A stretch of DNA of 64,000 bases, from assembly GCA_963729295.1 (NCBI GenBank), contig CAVSNJ010000020.1:372001-436000 (forward strand). Reading direction: 5' to 3'. Source of the stretch: DATJLY01 sp963729295 (GTDB lineage Bacteria > Pseudomonadota > Alphaproteobacteria > ATCC43930 > CGMCC-115725). The translations under genes and the position numbers were made by a program. The notes beneath the pieces are model-generated. The model did no database searches. It saw nothing but the letters and a program-made list of their open reading frames with translations, and had not been told where the DNA came from. Shown here piece after piece: positions 52,294 to 60,807 of this stretch (positions are counted from its first letter, which is position 1; each line of letters begins with the position of its first letter).

Positions 52294-53571
52294 ATGCCGT
52301 CCGTGCAAGAGTCCCAGATCCTCACCCGCGTTGGCCCGGGTACGCCGATGGGCAATTTGATGCGCCACTATTGGTTCCCGGCGCTCAAATCGTCCGAGCT
52401 CAAGGCCGACGGCGCGCCGGTGCGGTTCGTGCTCCTGGGCGAACGGCTCCTCGCCTTCCGCGATACGTCGGGCCGGGTCGGCGTCATGGATCACCGCTGT
52501 CCGCATCGCTGCGTCTCGCTGTTCTTGGGCCGCAACGAGGAGAACGGGCTGCGCTGCGTCTATCACGGCTGGAAATACGACGTCGAGGGACGGTGCGTGG
52601 ATCAGCCGAACCTGCCGCCGCAGCAGCAATTCATGGAGAAGGTGCGCGCCAAGGCCTATCACGCGGCCGAGCGCAACGGCATCGTCTGGGTCTATATGGG
52701 CGCGGCCGAAAAGGCGCCGCCGCTTCCCGACATCGCCGCGACGCACATCCCCGAAAGCGAGGCGACGATCAGCTTCGTGCTGCGGGAATGCAACTGGCTC
52801 CAGGGGCTCGAGGGCGACATCGACACCTCGCATTTGAATTTCCTGCATTTCGGCTCGCTCGGCGGCGGCGATTTCGCGCCAACCGATCCGACGCGCTTCG
52901 GCGCGATCCACCGCGATCCCGAATACAAGGTGGCGGAGACCGAGCTCGGCACCATGTACGGCGCCTATCGCCCGGCCGAGAACGGCAACCTCTATTGGCG
53001 CATCGCGCATTTCATGTTCCCGTGCTGGACGCTCCCCCCTTACATCGCGTTCGAGCACTATCGCATTGCGCGCGCCTGGGTCCCGCTCGACGACACGCAC
53101 ATGATGTTCGTGGTGATCGGCCCGAAATCGGGCCCGGGCCAGCAGCACGAGGTCGGGCCCCTTCTGCCCAACACGTCCGACTGGTTCGGCCGCTTCCGCT
53201 GCACGCAGAACCGCGAGAACGACTGGCTCATCGACCGCGAGGTGCAGCGCACGCAAACCTTCACCGGCATCGAAGGCATCCACCAGCAGGACCAGGCCGC
53301 GACCGAGAGCATGGGCGGCATCACCGACCATAGCTTCGAGAATCTTTCGGCGAGCGACCGCATGGTGGTGGCGACGCGGAAGCGCATCCTCGGCGCGGCG
53401 AAGGACCTCGCCGAGACGGGCGCGCTGCCGCCGGGCTCGGCCGATGGCGGCGCCGCCTATGGCCGGGTGCGCGCCGGGTTCTTCCTCGCGTCCGAAGCGC
53501 GTGCGTGGCCCGACGTCTACCACCTGCAGCGCGCGGATATCGGCGATCCGGCCATCCAGGCGGCGGAATAA
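52294..53571 (+). CDS. Rieske non-heme iron oxygenase, alpha subunit (phthalate 4,5-dioxygenase-like), copy 2
   Basis: 425-residue oxygenase, paralogue of the gene at 33266. Rieske ligands are Cys69/His71 (CPHRC) and Cys88/His91 (CVYHGW) with 16 residues between; the mononuclear site is DIDTSHLNFLH with His180, His185 and bridging Asp177. GGGAGAG precedes ATG. It starts a four-gene cassette with a LigJ-like hydratase, a class III dioxygenase-family protein and a Liv-type receptor. This group of Rieske enzymes dihydroxylates or O-demethylates aromatic acids to give catecholic acids. No electron-transfer partner is nearby. Confidence 0.9.
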   Translation: MPSVQESQILTRVGPGTPMGNLMRHYWFPALKSSELKADGAPVRFVLLGERLLAFRDTSGRVGVMDHRCPHRCVSLFLGRNEENGLRCVYHGWKYDVEGRCVDQPNLPPQQQFMEKVRAKAYHAAERNGIVWVYMGAAEKAPPLPDIAATHIPESEATISFVLRECNWLQGLEGDIDTSHLNFLHFGSLGGGDFAPTDPTRFGAIHRDPEYKVAETELGTMYGAYRPAENGNLYWRIAHFMFPCWTLPPYIAFEHYRIARAWVPLDDTHMMFVVIGPKSGPGQQHEVGPLLPNTSDWFGRFRCTQNRENDWLIDREVQRTQTFTGIEGIHQQDQAATESMGGITDHSFENLSASDRMVVATRKRILGAAKDLAETGALPPGSADGGAAYGRVRAGFFLASEARAWPDVYHLQRADIGDPAIQAAE

Positions 53572-53583
53572 CGGGAGGACACC

Positions 53584-54609
53584 ATGATTATCGACATCCA
53601 CGGCCATGTCAGCGCGCCGGCGCAGCTCTATGCCTACAAGGCCGGGCTCCTGGCCGCGCGCGGCGCGCACGGGCGCGGCAACCTCAAATTCAGCGACGAC
53701 CAGCTGAAGGCGGTGCTGAACGGCACCGGCGGCGCGGAGGGGCTGGGCGCGCACCTGCCGCTGCTCGACAAGCACGGCACGGACTATCAGCTCATCTCGC
53801 CGCGCCCGTTCCAGATGATGCACAGCGAAAAGCCGGCGCGCATCGTGCAGTGGTGGCACGAGGAGGTGCACAACGTCATCCATCGCCATACGCAGCTCTA
53901 TCCGCACCGCTTCGGCGGCGTGTGCATGCTGCCGCAGATCTCGGGCGAGCCGATCACCGTGGCGCTGCCGGAGCTCGAGCGCTGCGTGAAGCAGTTGGGC
54001 TTCGTCGGCTGCCTCGTCAATTCCGACCCGTACGAGAATGGCGGCGATGGCGCCGCCCCCGGCATGGGCGACCGCTACTGGTATCCGCTCTACGAGAAGC
54101 TCGTCGAGCTCGACGTGCCGGCGATGCATCACGGCTCGGGCTCCCGCGCCGAGCGGGTCAGCTACTCGACCCACTTCATCAACGAGGAAACGCTCTCGGT
54201 CGTGAACCTCGTCAATTCCAAGGTGTTCGACGATTTCCCGACCTTGAAGTTCGTCATTCCGCACGGCGGCGGCGCGGTGCCCTATCAGATCGGGCGCTGG
54301 GAATCGATGTCGCTGCGCGGCGGCGCCAAGCGGTTCTCGGAGAAGCTGCGCAACCTGTGGTTCGATTCGGGGCTTTACACGCCCGAGGCGCTCGAGCTCC
54401 TCATCAAGGTGGTGGGCGCCGACCGCATCATGTTCGCGACCGAGTGCCCCGGCACCGGCACGGCCATCGATCCGCGCACCAACCGCTCGATGGACGACAC
54501 CGCGCACTGGATCCAGGAATTCAACTGGCTCAAAGACGCCGACAAGAAACTCATCTTCGAGGACAATGCCCGCAAGGTCTACAAGCTCGACAAGATTCTC
54601 GCGCGCTGA
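53584..54609 (+). CDS. Amidohydrolase-family protein, 4-oxalomesaconate hydratase (LigJ)-like
   Basis: 341-residue member of the amidohydrolase-2 group that includes LigJ and ACMSD. Metal ligands are visible: His6/His8 (DIHGHVS), His182/183 (MHHGSGS), His227 (IPHGGGAVP) and Glu287 (FATECPGT), the last at the place of the Glu in LigJ (FGSEMVG). GVCMLPQ, ELERCVKQLGFVGC and DRYWYPLYEKLVELDVPAM run parallel to LigJ. LigJ hydrates 4-oxalomesaconate in the protocatechuate 4,5-cleavage pathway. Here it sits 12 bases after a Rieske oxygenase and 19 bases before a ring-cleavage-family gene. Confidence 0.82.
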   Translation: MIIDIHGHVSAPAQLYAYKAGLLAARGAHGRGNLKFSDDQLKAVLNGTGGAEGLGAHLPLLDKHGTDYQLISPRPFQMMHSEKPARIVQWWHEEVHNVIHRHTQLYPHRFGGVCMLPQISGEPITVALPELERCVKQLGFVGCLVNSDPYENGGDGAAPGMGDRYWYPLYEKLVELDVPAMHHGSGSRAERVSYSTHFINEETLSVVNLVNSKVFDDFPTLKFVIPHGGGAVPYQIGRWESMSLRGGAKRFSEKLRNLWFDSGLYTPEALELLIKVVGADRIMFATECPGTGTAIDPRTNRSMDDTAHWIQEFNWLKDADKKLIFEDNARKVYKLDKILAR

Positions 54610-54628
54610 CGGGCGCAAAGGAGAAACG

Positions 54629-55636
54629 ATGGCCAAAATCGTCCTCGGCATAGGCACGTCGCACGGGCCGCTGCTTTCGACGCCGCCCGACATGTGGCAT
54701 CTGCGCGCCGAATGGGACCGGACGCAGCTCCATCCCTTCCGCGGCCGCGACTACACATACGAGGAGCTGCGCGCCGCGCGGCAGGGAGAGAATCTTGCAG
54801 CGCAAATCACGCCCGAGGCGCGGCGGCGGCGCTTCGATGCGTGTCAGGCCGCGATCGAACAGCTGGCGCAGGTGTGGGCCGCGGCCAAGCCCGACGTCGC
54901 CGTGATCTTCGGCAACGACCAGATGGAGATTTTCGGCGCGAGCCTGATGCCGGCCTTCTTCGTCTATGCCGGCGAGACGATCGAGAACGGGCCCGTTTCG
55001 GAAGAACGCAAGGCCAAGATGGAGCCCGGCATCGCCGTCTCGCTCGACGGCCACAAGCCGAAGAGCCGCGTCGTCTATCCGGGCCTGCCGGAGCTCGGGC
55101 AAAAGGTCATCCGGGCCTTGATGGACGAGGAATTCGACGTCTCGATCTCGGCGAAGCTGCCGACCGGCCCGCGCGGCTCGGCCGACATCCCGCATGCCTT
55201 CGGCTTCGTCTACGAGCGCATCATGAAGGGCAAGGTCGTGCCCAACCTGCCGCTCTTCACCAACACCTTCTATCCGCCGAACCAGCCTTCGGCGAAGCGC
55301 TGCTACCGCTTCGGCGAGATCGTGGCGAAGACGATCCAATCCTGGGACGCGGATCTGCGCGTCGCCGTGTTCGGCTCGGGCGGGCTCAGCCACTTTGCCG
55401 TCAACGAGCCGTTCGATCAGGAAGTGATCGCGGCCGTCCGGAGCGGCGACAAGGCGAAGCTGACCGCGCTGCCGCACGACCTGCTGCAGGAAGGCACGTC
55501 GGAGATCAAGAACTGGATTCCGCTGGCCGCCGTGATGACGCAAACGAAGCTCGCGCCCAATTTCATCGACTATGTGCCGTGCTATCGCTCCGAAGCCGGA
55601 ACCGGCAACGCGATGGCGTTCATGTATTGGCAATAA
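54629..55636 (+). CDS. Class III extradiol dioxygenase (LigB/DODA) family protein, atypical metal site
   Basis: 335-residue protein of the LigB superfamily. His12 (GTSHGP) and the late GGLSHF (His255) match the family, but at the position of the second iron-ligand His of LigB the chain reads GNDQMEIF, with Gln98. Many genomes carry this Asp-Gln branch, whose activity is not well established. NTFYPPNQPSAKRC (about 212-225) is also typical of the branch. AGGAG supports ATG 54629. Context with Rieske and LigJ-like enzymes argues for ring cleavage of a catecholic acid, but a different chemistry is possible. Confidence 0.8.
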   Translation: MAKIVLGIGTSHGPLLSTPPDMWHLRAEWDRTQLHPFRGRDYTYEELRAARQGENLAAQITPEARRRRFDACQAAIEQLAQVWAAAKPDVAVIFGNDQMEIFGASLMPAFFVYAGETIENGPVSEERKAKMEPGIAVSLDGHKPKSRVVYPGLPELGQKVIRALMDEEFDVSISAKLPTGPRGSADIPHAFGFVYERIMKGKVVPNLPLFTNTFYPPNQPSAKRCYRFGEIVAKTIQSWDADLRVAVFGSGGLSHFAVNEPFDQEVIAAVRSGDKAKLTALPHDLLQEGTSEIKNWIPLAAVMTQTKLAPNFIDYVPCYRSEAGTGNAMAFMYWQ

Positions 55637-55660
55637 CAAAGCTGTTCGGGGAGGTTTTCC

Positions 55661-56866
55661 GTGATCCGCTTCGCCGCCGCCGCCGCGCTGGCGCTCATCG
55701 CGCTTGCGCCTTCGCCGCTCTTGGCCGCCGGCACCTACGATACCGGCGCCACCGACACATCGATCAAGCTCGGCAACACGTTCCCCTATTCCGGCCCGGT
55801 CTCCGTCACGAGCCCGCAAGTGCGGCAGATGGTGGCGTATTTCCACAAGATCAACGACGAGGGCGGCGTCAACGGGCGCAAGATCGACTTCGTCAGCGTC
55901 GATGACGGCTATAGCCCGCCCAAGACCGTGGAGATGACGCGGCGCCTCGTCGAGCAGGACCAGGTGCTGGCGATGTTCGGCTCGGAAGGGACGCCGACCC
56001 AGGTCGCGGTGCAGCCCTATCTCAACACCAGGAAGATGCCGCAGCTCTTCGTCTTCACCGGCTCGAACAGCCTGATCGATCCGAAGAAGTTCCCGTGGAC
56101 GGTGGCGGTGGGGTCGAGCTACGGCTTCGAGGGCATCGTCTGGGCGAAATACATTCTCGCCGCCCGCCCCAACGCCAAGATCGGCATCTTCTATCAGGAC
56201 GACGATTTCGGCAGCGACCATATGGGTCCCTTCCTCGCCACGCTCGGCGACAAGGCGAAGACGATGGTGGTGGGGAAGCAAAGCTACGCCGTCACCGATC
56301 CGACCGTGACCTCGCAGATCATCTCGCTGAAGAGCGCCGGCGCCGATACGTTCGTGCTGTTCGCGCAGAGCCGGGCGGCGGCGCAGGCCATTTCCGTGGC
56401 GCGCGACCAGGCCGGCCCCGACGCGCTCATCTTCGTGCCCTATGTCGCGAGCGCGAAGAGCGTTCTGGGCGCCGTCGGCAACGAGAAATTGAAAGGCGTG
56501 ATCTCGACCGACAGCGCGAAGGATGCAACCGACCCCGCCTGGGCCGACGATGCGGCCGTCAAGGACTACCTCGCCTTCCTCAAGCAATACGCGCCCGCTT
56601 CCGACCAGGAAAGCGATGCCTCCTCCGCCGGCGGCTACGTGGCGGCGCAGATGATGGTCGAGATGCTGAAGCGGTGCGGCGACACTCTGACCCGCGCCAA
56701 TCTGATGAAGGTCGTGACCAGCATCAAGGACTTGTCGCTTCCCATCTTCCTTCCGGGCATCGCGCTCAACACCTCGCCCGACAATCTGTTTCCGATGCGC
56801 GTGACCTATATCAAGCGCTTCGACGGCACGCGCTGGCAGCTCGTCGGCAAGCCGATCACGGAGTGA
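55661..56866 (+). CDS. Liv-type substrate-binding protein (GTG start)
   Basis: 401-residue periplasmic binding protein (Peripla_BP_6) with signal peptide ending LLA-AGTYDTG. The segment IKLGNTFPYSGPVSVTS begins the ligand lobe. GTG 55661 has GGGGAGG. It follows the dioxygenase-like gene by 24 bases, so its ligand is probably the aromatic substrate of the cassette. No membrane subunits adjoin it; the LivHMGF channel at 38254-41615 is the nearest partner. Confidence 0.87.
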   Translation: MIRFAAAAALALIALAPSPLLAAGTYDTGATDTSIKLGNTFPYSGPVSVTSPQVRQMVAYFHKINDEGGVNGRKIDFVSVDDGYSPPKTVEMTRRLVEQDQVLAMFGSEGTPTQVAVQPYLNTRKMPQLFVFTGSNSLIDPKKFPWTVAVGSSYGFEGIVWAKYILAARPNAKIGIFYQDDDFGSDHMGPFLATLGDKAKTMVVGKQSYAVTDPTVTSQIISLKSAGADTFVLFAQSRAAAQAISVARDQAGPDALIFVPYVASAKSVLGAVGNEKLKGVISTDSAKDATDPAWADDAAVKDYLAFLKQYAPASDQESDASSAGGYVAAQMMVEMLKRCGDTLTRANLMKVVTSIKDLSLPIFLPGIALNTSPDNLFPMRVTYIKRFDGTRWQLVGKPITE

Positions 56867-56899
56867 CCGCGAGGGGCGCTCGCGCGCGCCCGGCACGGC

Positions 56900-58021
56900 T
56901 CAGCGATAGTGCTGCAACTCGCGGTGCTCGGTCGCGGTCCAGAGCCAGCTTCCTTCGTGCCGCGTGCGGTATTTCTCCGCGAGCGCGCGCACATCCGGAT
57001 GATCGAGCGCCACGATATGGCCGTTCTCGATCATGGGGCGGCCGTCGATCGTGATGGTGGCGCGGAAGAGGCAGCCGTCCATGTGTTCGCCGCGATTGCC
57101 GCCGGTGGCGATGTGCAACGCGCCGCTGCGGCTCGGGCCGGCCATGCCGGTCGCGCGGCCGCCATAGGATGCCGCCTTCGGGTTGAAGCCCAATCCGATC
57201 TCGGCCAGATGCCCGCCATCCTTGGTGAGCTCGGCGAGCACGCGCGACTCCCAGCCGCCTTCGACCTTCGTCACCGTGCCGTTGCGGACATGCACCGTGA
57301 CCGGCTCGGCGAAATTCGAATCTCCAAGCGCGCCGTTATAGACGCCGCTGAATCCGACGATCGAGTCGTAGGCGACGGACCCGTTCAGGGTTTCGTTCCG
57401 CATGCCTTGGCCGACGTGATAGAGGTTGGGCCCGTGCGGCGACGGCAGATGCGCGCGCGTTCCCGGCTCGTCGGCCTGGAGCTTTCCTTGCCAGCGGCGG
57501 TCGGAATGAAGCTTATCGAGCTCCTGGCGCGACAGCGTGAAGTGCAAATCCGTGCCCTTCGTGTCGGTGATGCGGACCTTCGCCTCTCTCTGGCCGTGGT
57601 CGATGATCTCCCAGGTCGCGGTGACGATGCGCGAGAGCAGCGGCGCCGGAAAGCGCGTCGCCTCGCTGCAGAAATTCTCGATGTTGCGGCAGCAGCCGAA
57701 CGACACCCAGCGCGCGCCCTTGTCGCCGCGCATCTTCTTGCCGAATTTTCCCTCCGCCGCCGGCCACGCATGGAACACGACGTCCGCCTTGCCGACCGCT
57801 TCGGAGATCACCTCCGGCACCTCCCACTCGACGAAATCCTCGACCATGCAGAGATAGGGCTCAGCGTGGCTCATCCGCGCGGTCGCGAAGATCGCATAGA
57901 TGACTTCGGGCTCGACCGCCTGATCGGCCATGATGCAAACCTTCTCGCCCGCCTTGAGGCCGGCGAGCTCGGCGACCGAGCGGCACGAATCGATGAAGTC
58001 CGGATACATATCGGGTCTCAT
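56900..58021 (-). CDS. M29-like leucyl aminopeptidase / 2,5-dihydroxypyridine dioxygenase (NicX)-related protein
   Basis: 373-residue protein of the family that holds M29-type aminopeptidases and the Fe(II) dioxygenase NicX. The C-terminal half matches NicX in order: VEGGWESRVLAE, AEIGLGFNPKA, HIATGGNRGEHMDG and the closing hydrophobic strand. The His-x-Asp pair is kept (His313, Asp315), whereas the other His ligand of NicX aligns with Glu274, as in the M29-like branch. The N-terminal part GEKVCIMADQAVEPEV is typical. So it may be a peptidase-fold hydrolase or a ring-opening dioxygenase. GAGGAGAG lies before ATG 58021. It is the last gene behind a NitT/TauT transporter. Confidence 0.7.
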   Translation of the reverse strand: MRPDMYPDFIDSCRSVAELAGLKAGEKVCIMADQAVEPEVIYAIFATARMSHAEPYLCMVEDFVEWEVPEVISEAVGKADVVFHAWPAAEGKFGKKMRGDKGARWVSFGCCRNIENFCSEATRFPAPLLSRIVTATWEIIDHGQREAKVRITDTKGTDLHFTLSRQELDKLHSDRRWQGKLQADEPGTRAHLPSPHGPNLYHVGQGMRNETLNGSVAYDSIVGFSGVYNGALGDSNFAEPVTVHVRNGTVTKVEGGWESRVLAELTKDGGHLAEIGLGFNPKAASYGGRATGMAGPSRSGALHIATGGNRGEHMDGCLFRATITIDGRPMIENGHIVALDHPDVRALAEKYRTRHEGSWLWTATEHRELQHYR

Positions 58022-58035
58022 GGTCCTTCTCTCCT

Positions 58036-59046
58036 CTAATGTATTCCGAGCGCACTGCGCGCGGCGTCGATGGCGGATGAATTTACGATGCTCGTGGGCT
58101 CGACGCGCTCGGTGACGAGGCCGAGCTTCATCCACAGCTCCTCCTGGCGCGCGAGCGAATCAATGTCGATGGTGCCGAGCTGCCCGTAATAGGGCACGCC
58201 CGGAACCTTCCTCAATATGTCCGCCGGGATGCCGGACCAGCGCGTCAGCACGTCGACATAGTCGGGCGTCCAGTTCGGCCCCTGCGCCACGATCTCCCGC
58301 GCCGCGCGCAGATAGGCCTTGAGGAATCCCACCACGGCCGCCCGGTGCGCGCGCACGAAGCTTTGCGAGGACACGAAATAGGTATTCTGGATCCAGGGCG
58401 TGATGTCCTGGTCGGAGGCGAGGCGATGCGCGAGCCCGGCCTCGACCATCTCCGCCGCGATCGGCTCGATCGTCGGCAGCACGTCCACGGCCTTGTTCCG
58501 GAACGCCGTCACCATGTCGGAGCCGGTATGGAGCCGCGTCGAATAGGTCACGTCGGCGTGCGTCAGCCCGGCCTTCATCAGCGCGGCGTTCATGAGAAAG
58601 TCGATGGGCGAGCCTTCGGTCGCGCCATCGACGGCATGTCCCTTCATGTCCTCGATGCGGCGGATCGCGCCGCTGTCCCAAAGGTCTTGGCGCACCATGA
58701 TCCAGTCGCCGTCATGCCAGCCGGGATGGGTCTCGCTCATCGACGCGATGATGACGACGTCGAACCCTTCCTTCTTTTGATTGAAGAGCGCGGGACCGGC
58801 GACCATGTTGGTCACGTCGAGATCGCCGCGCGCGACGAGCGGCATCTGCGTCACCGCCGAGGAGGTGTTCTTCTTCACCTCGAGGTCGATGCCTTCGTCC
58901 TTGAAATAGCCTTTGTCGGCCGCGAGCAGGAACGGCAGCGTCGCATAGATCACGGGATTGACCGTGCTGCGCACCGTGGTCTGGGCCTGCGTTGCCGCCA
59001 TCATGGCGGCAAGGGCGCACGGAATGATCGCGGCGCTGCGCATCAT
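58036..59046 (-). CDS. NitT/TauT-type ABC transporter substrate-binding protein
   Basis: 336-residue periplasmic binding protein with signal peptide (MMRSAAIIPCALAAMMAATQA) and the core VNPVIYATLPFLLAADKGYFKDEG, typical of NMT1/SsuA proteins. The open frame extends far upstream, but the signal peptide fixes the start at 59046 (or 59043). It lies next to its permease, overlapping by no more than the start region, and is followed by the M29/NicX-like gene 14 bases later. This is the only NitT/TauT system here with all parts in one operon. Confidence 0.87.
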   Translation of the reverse strand: MMRSAAIIPCALAAMMAATQAQTTVRSTVNPVIYATLPFLLAADKGYFKDEGIDLEVKKNTSSAVTQMPLVARGDLDVTNMVAGPALFNQKKEGFDVVIIASMSETHPGWHDGDWIMVRQDLWDSGAIRRIEDMKGHAVDGATEGSPIDFLMNAALMKAGLTHADVTYSTRLHTGSDMVTAFRNKAVDVLPTIEPIAAEMVEAGLAHRLASDQDITPWIQNTYFVSSQSFVRAHRAAVVGFLKAYLRAAREIVAQGPNWTPDYVDVLTRWSGIPADILRKVPGVPYYGQLGTIDIDSLARQEELWMKLGLVTERVEPTSIVNSSAIDAARSALGIH

Positions 59047-59054
59047 CCTTCGGC

Positions 59055-59888
59055 TCACCGGAACCGCGTCGGCTGATGCCATGGCAGCAGCACGCGCTCG
59101 AGCAGCGCGAGCGAGGCATAGAAGATATATCCCACGAGCGCGGCGATGACGAGGCCGGCCATCGACTGGCTCAGCGACAGGACCTGCCACGAATTCCAGA
59201 TGACGTGGCCGAGGCCGTTCTCCGCCACCAGGAACTCGACCGCGATCGTGCCGAGAAGGCCAAGCCCGACCGAGATGCGCAAGCCATCCATCAAGGTCGG
59301 AGCGATCGCCGGCAGCGTCACCATGAAATAGAGATGGCGCGGTCCCGCGTTGAAGTTCTTGGCGACGTCGCGATAGATCTGATCGACGTTGGTGACCGCG
59401 CCCATCGCGGTGATGAGCATCGTGAAGAACGGCCCCAGCGCGATCATCAGGATGTTGGACGATTCGTTGAGGCCGACGATGATGAGCACGAGCGGGAAGA
59501 GCGCGATCCGCGGCACATTGTAGAAGATCGCGATGATCGGGCCGAAGACGATGCCGACCCAGCGGAAAAGCCCCATGGTGAGGCCGAGGAACAGCCCCGG
59601 AACGACGCCGAGCGCCATGCCGGCGAGGAAGCGCGCGACGGTATAGCCGGTGTCGGCGAGAAGCGTGCCGTGCGCCGCCATCTCCCAGATCCGCGCCGTC
59701 ACCGTCGTCGGCGCCGGAAAGATGCGCACGTCGATCAGGTTGAGGCGCGCGGCGATCTCCCACGCGAGCAAAAAGACGATCGGGCTCAGAACCCCGGCGA
59801 TGCGCTCGCCGCGCGAGCGCCGGCGCACGCCCGACCAGCGCCGGCGCGCAACCGCGCGCGGGGCGGCGGTATCGCTCGCGTCGCTCAT
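59055..59888 (-). CDS. NitT/TauT-type ABC transporter permease
   Basis: 277-residue permease with six helices. The coupling region is DVAKNFNAGPRHLYFMVTLP (about 175-195), close to but less canonical than the EAA loop (the usual Ala-Ala-x-x-x-Gly reads Ala-Lys-Asn-Phe-Asn-Ala-Gly). ATG 59888 overlaps the TGA of the ATPase gene; a longer frame upstream overlaps it improbably. It forms a unit with the ATPase, receptor and M29-like gene. Confidence 0.9.
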   Translation of the reverse strand: MSDASDTAAPRAVARRRWSGVRRRSRGERIAGVLSPIVFLLAWEIAARLNLIDVRIFPAPTTVTARIWEMAAHGTLLADTGYTVARFLAGMALGVVPGLFLGLTMGLFRWVGIVFGPIIAIFYNVPRIALFPLVLIIVGLNESSNILMIALGPFFTMLITAMGAVTNVDQIYRDVAKNFNAGPRHLYFMVTLPAIAPTLMDGLRISVGLGLLGTIAVEFLVAENGLGHVIWNSWQVLSLSQSMAGLVIAALVGYIFYASLALLERVLLPWHQPTRFR

Positions 59889-60706
59889 GCCGCATCTCCC
59901 GCGACCGCATCCTCGCGCGACAGCACCTCCTCGCGCAGCGCGTCCCACACATGGCTGCGGATCGCCACGAACTCCGGATGATTGCGCAGCTCGAGCGCGT
60001 TCCTCGGCCGCTTCAGGCCGATCTCGTAGATCGCCTTGATTCGGCCCGGCCGCTGGCTCATCACCGCGACGCGGTCGCCGAGCACGATCGCCTCGTCGAG
60101 GCTGTGGGTGATGAAGATCACGGTCTTGCGCGAGCCTTCCCAGAGATGCAGCAGATCCTCCTGCACCAGCATCTTCGTCTGCTCGTCGAGCGCGCCCATC
60201 GGCTCGTCCATGAGCAGCACCGCCGGATCGTTGGCGAAGGCGCGCGCCAGGTTGACGCGCTGGCGCATGCCGCCCGAGAGCTGGCGCGGATAGGCCGCCT
60301 CGAAGGCGGCAAGGCCGAGCTTGCGCAGATAATCGCGCGCGACCGCCTCGCGCTCGGCCCGGGCGACGCCGCGCACGGTCAATCCGAAGGCGACGTTGCC
60401 GAGCACGGTGAGCCAGGGGAACACGCCCTGCTCCTGAAAGACCAGCGATTGCCGCGGGCGCCCGTCATGCCGGATCTGGAAATCGACGCGCCCCGAATTC
60501 GGCGTCTCGAGCCCGCCGAGGATGCGCAGGAGCGTGGTCTTGCCGCATCCGCTCGGGCCGACGATGCACAGGAACTCGCTTTGCCGGATGTGCAGGTCGG
60601 CGATCGAGAGCGCATGGAGCGCGCGCCCGTCGACCACGAAGCTCTTCTCGAGATTGCGGATGACGATCCCGTCGCCGGCATGCGTGCCGATCGTGCTGTC
60701 AGGCAT
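59885..60706 (-). CDS. NitT/TauT-type ABC transporter ATP-binding protein
   Basis: 273-residue ATPase with Walker A GPSGCGKTT (about 50-58), Q-loop VFQEQGVFPWL, signature LSGGMRQRV and Walker B LLMDEPMGALD. It is first of a four-gene minus-strand operon. The start is uncertain: ATG 60706, ATG 60718 or TTG 60742, none with a convincing ribosome site. A TTGACG at 60762-60757 on this strand lacks a matching -10. Confidence 0.9.
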   Translation of the reverse strand: MPDSTIGTHAGDGIVIRNLEKSFVVDGRALHALSIADLHIRQSEFLCIVGPSGCGKTTLLRILGGLETPNSGRVDFQIRHDGRPRQSLVFQEQGVFPWLTVLGNVAFGLTVRGVARAEREAVARDYLRKLGLAAFEAAYPRQLSGGMRQRVNLARAFANDPAVLLMDEPMGALDEQTKMLVQEDLLHLWEGSRKTVIFITHSLDEAIVLGDRVAVMSQRPGRIKAIYEIGLKRPRNALELRNHPEFVAIRSHVWDALREEVLSREDAVAGDAA

Positions 60707-60772
60707 CGAGCGGACCATGCACCGCGCCCGACCTCGGCGCAAGCATGTGGCTCGCGCGTCAAGCCTCGCGTC

Positions 60773-60801
60773 TCGCCACCCCCAGGCGATGCGGCTACAC
60801 T
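60773..60801 (+). promoter_or_regulatory. Promoter giving a probable leaderless CapA mRNA
   Basis: -35-like TCGCCA (60773-60778), a 17-base spacer and -10 TACACT (60796-60801). The ATG begins at 60808, six bases after the -10 box, where transcription itself would start. No ribosome site precedes the ATG. Confidence 0.45.
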
Positions 60802-60807
60802 CGCGCC

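Noticed and set aside
51619..54693. A 1024-codon open frame antisense to the 2OG, Rieske and LigJ-like genes
   Set aside because: It spans three convincing genes on the other strand and has no domain or plausible start; a shadow of third-position GC bias.
59047..59952. Upstream extension of the binding-protein frame at 58036 into the permease region
   Set aside because: The extension is Arg/Ala-rich nonsense in a second frame of the permease gene; the signal peptide fixes the start at 59046.
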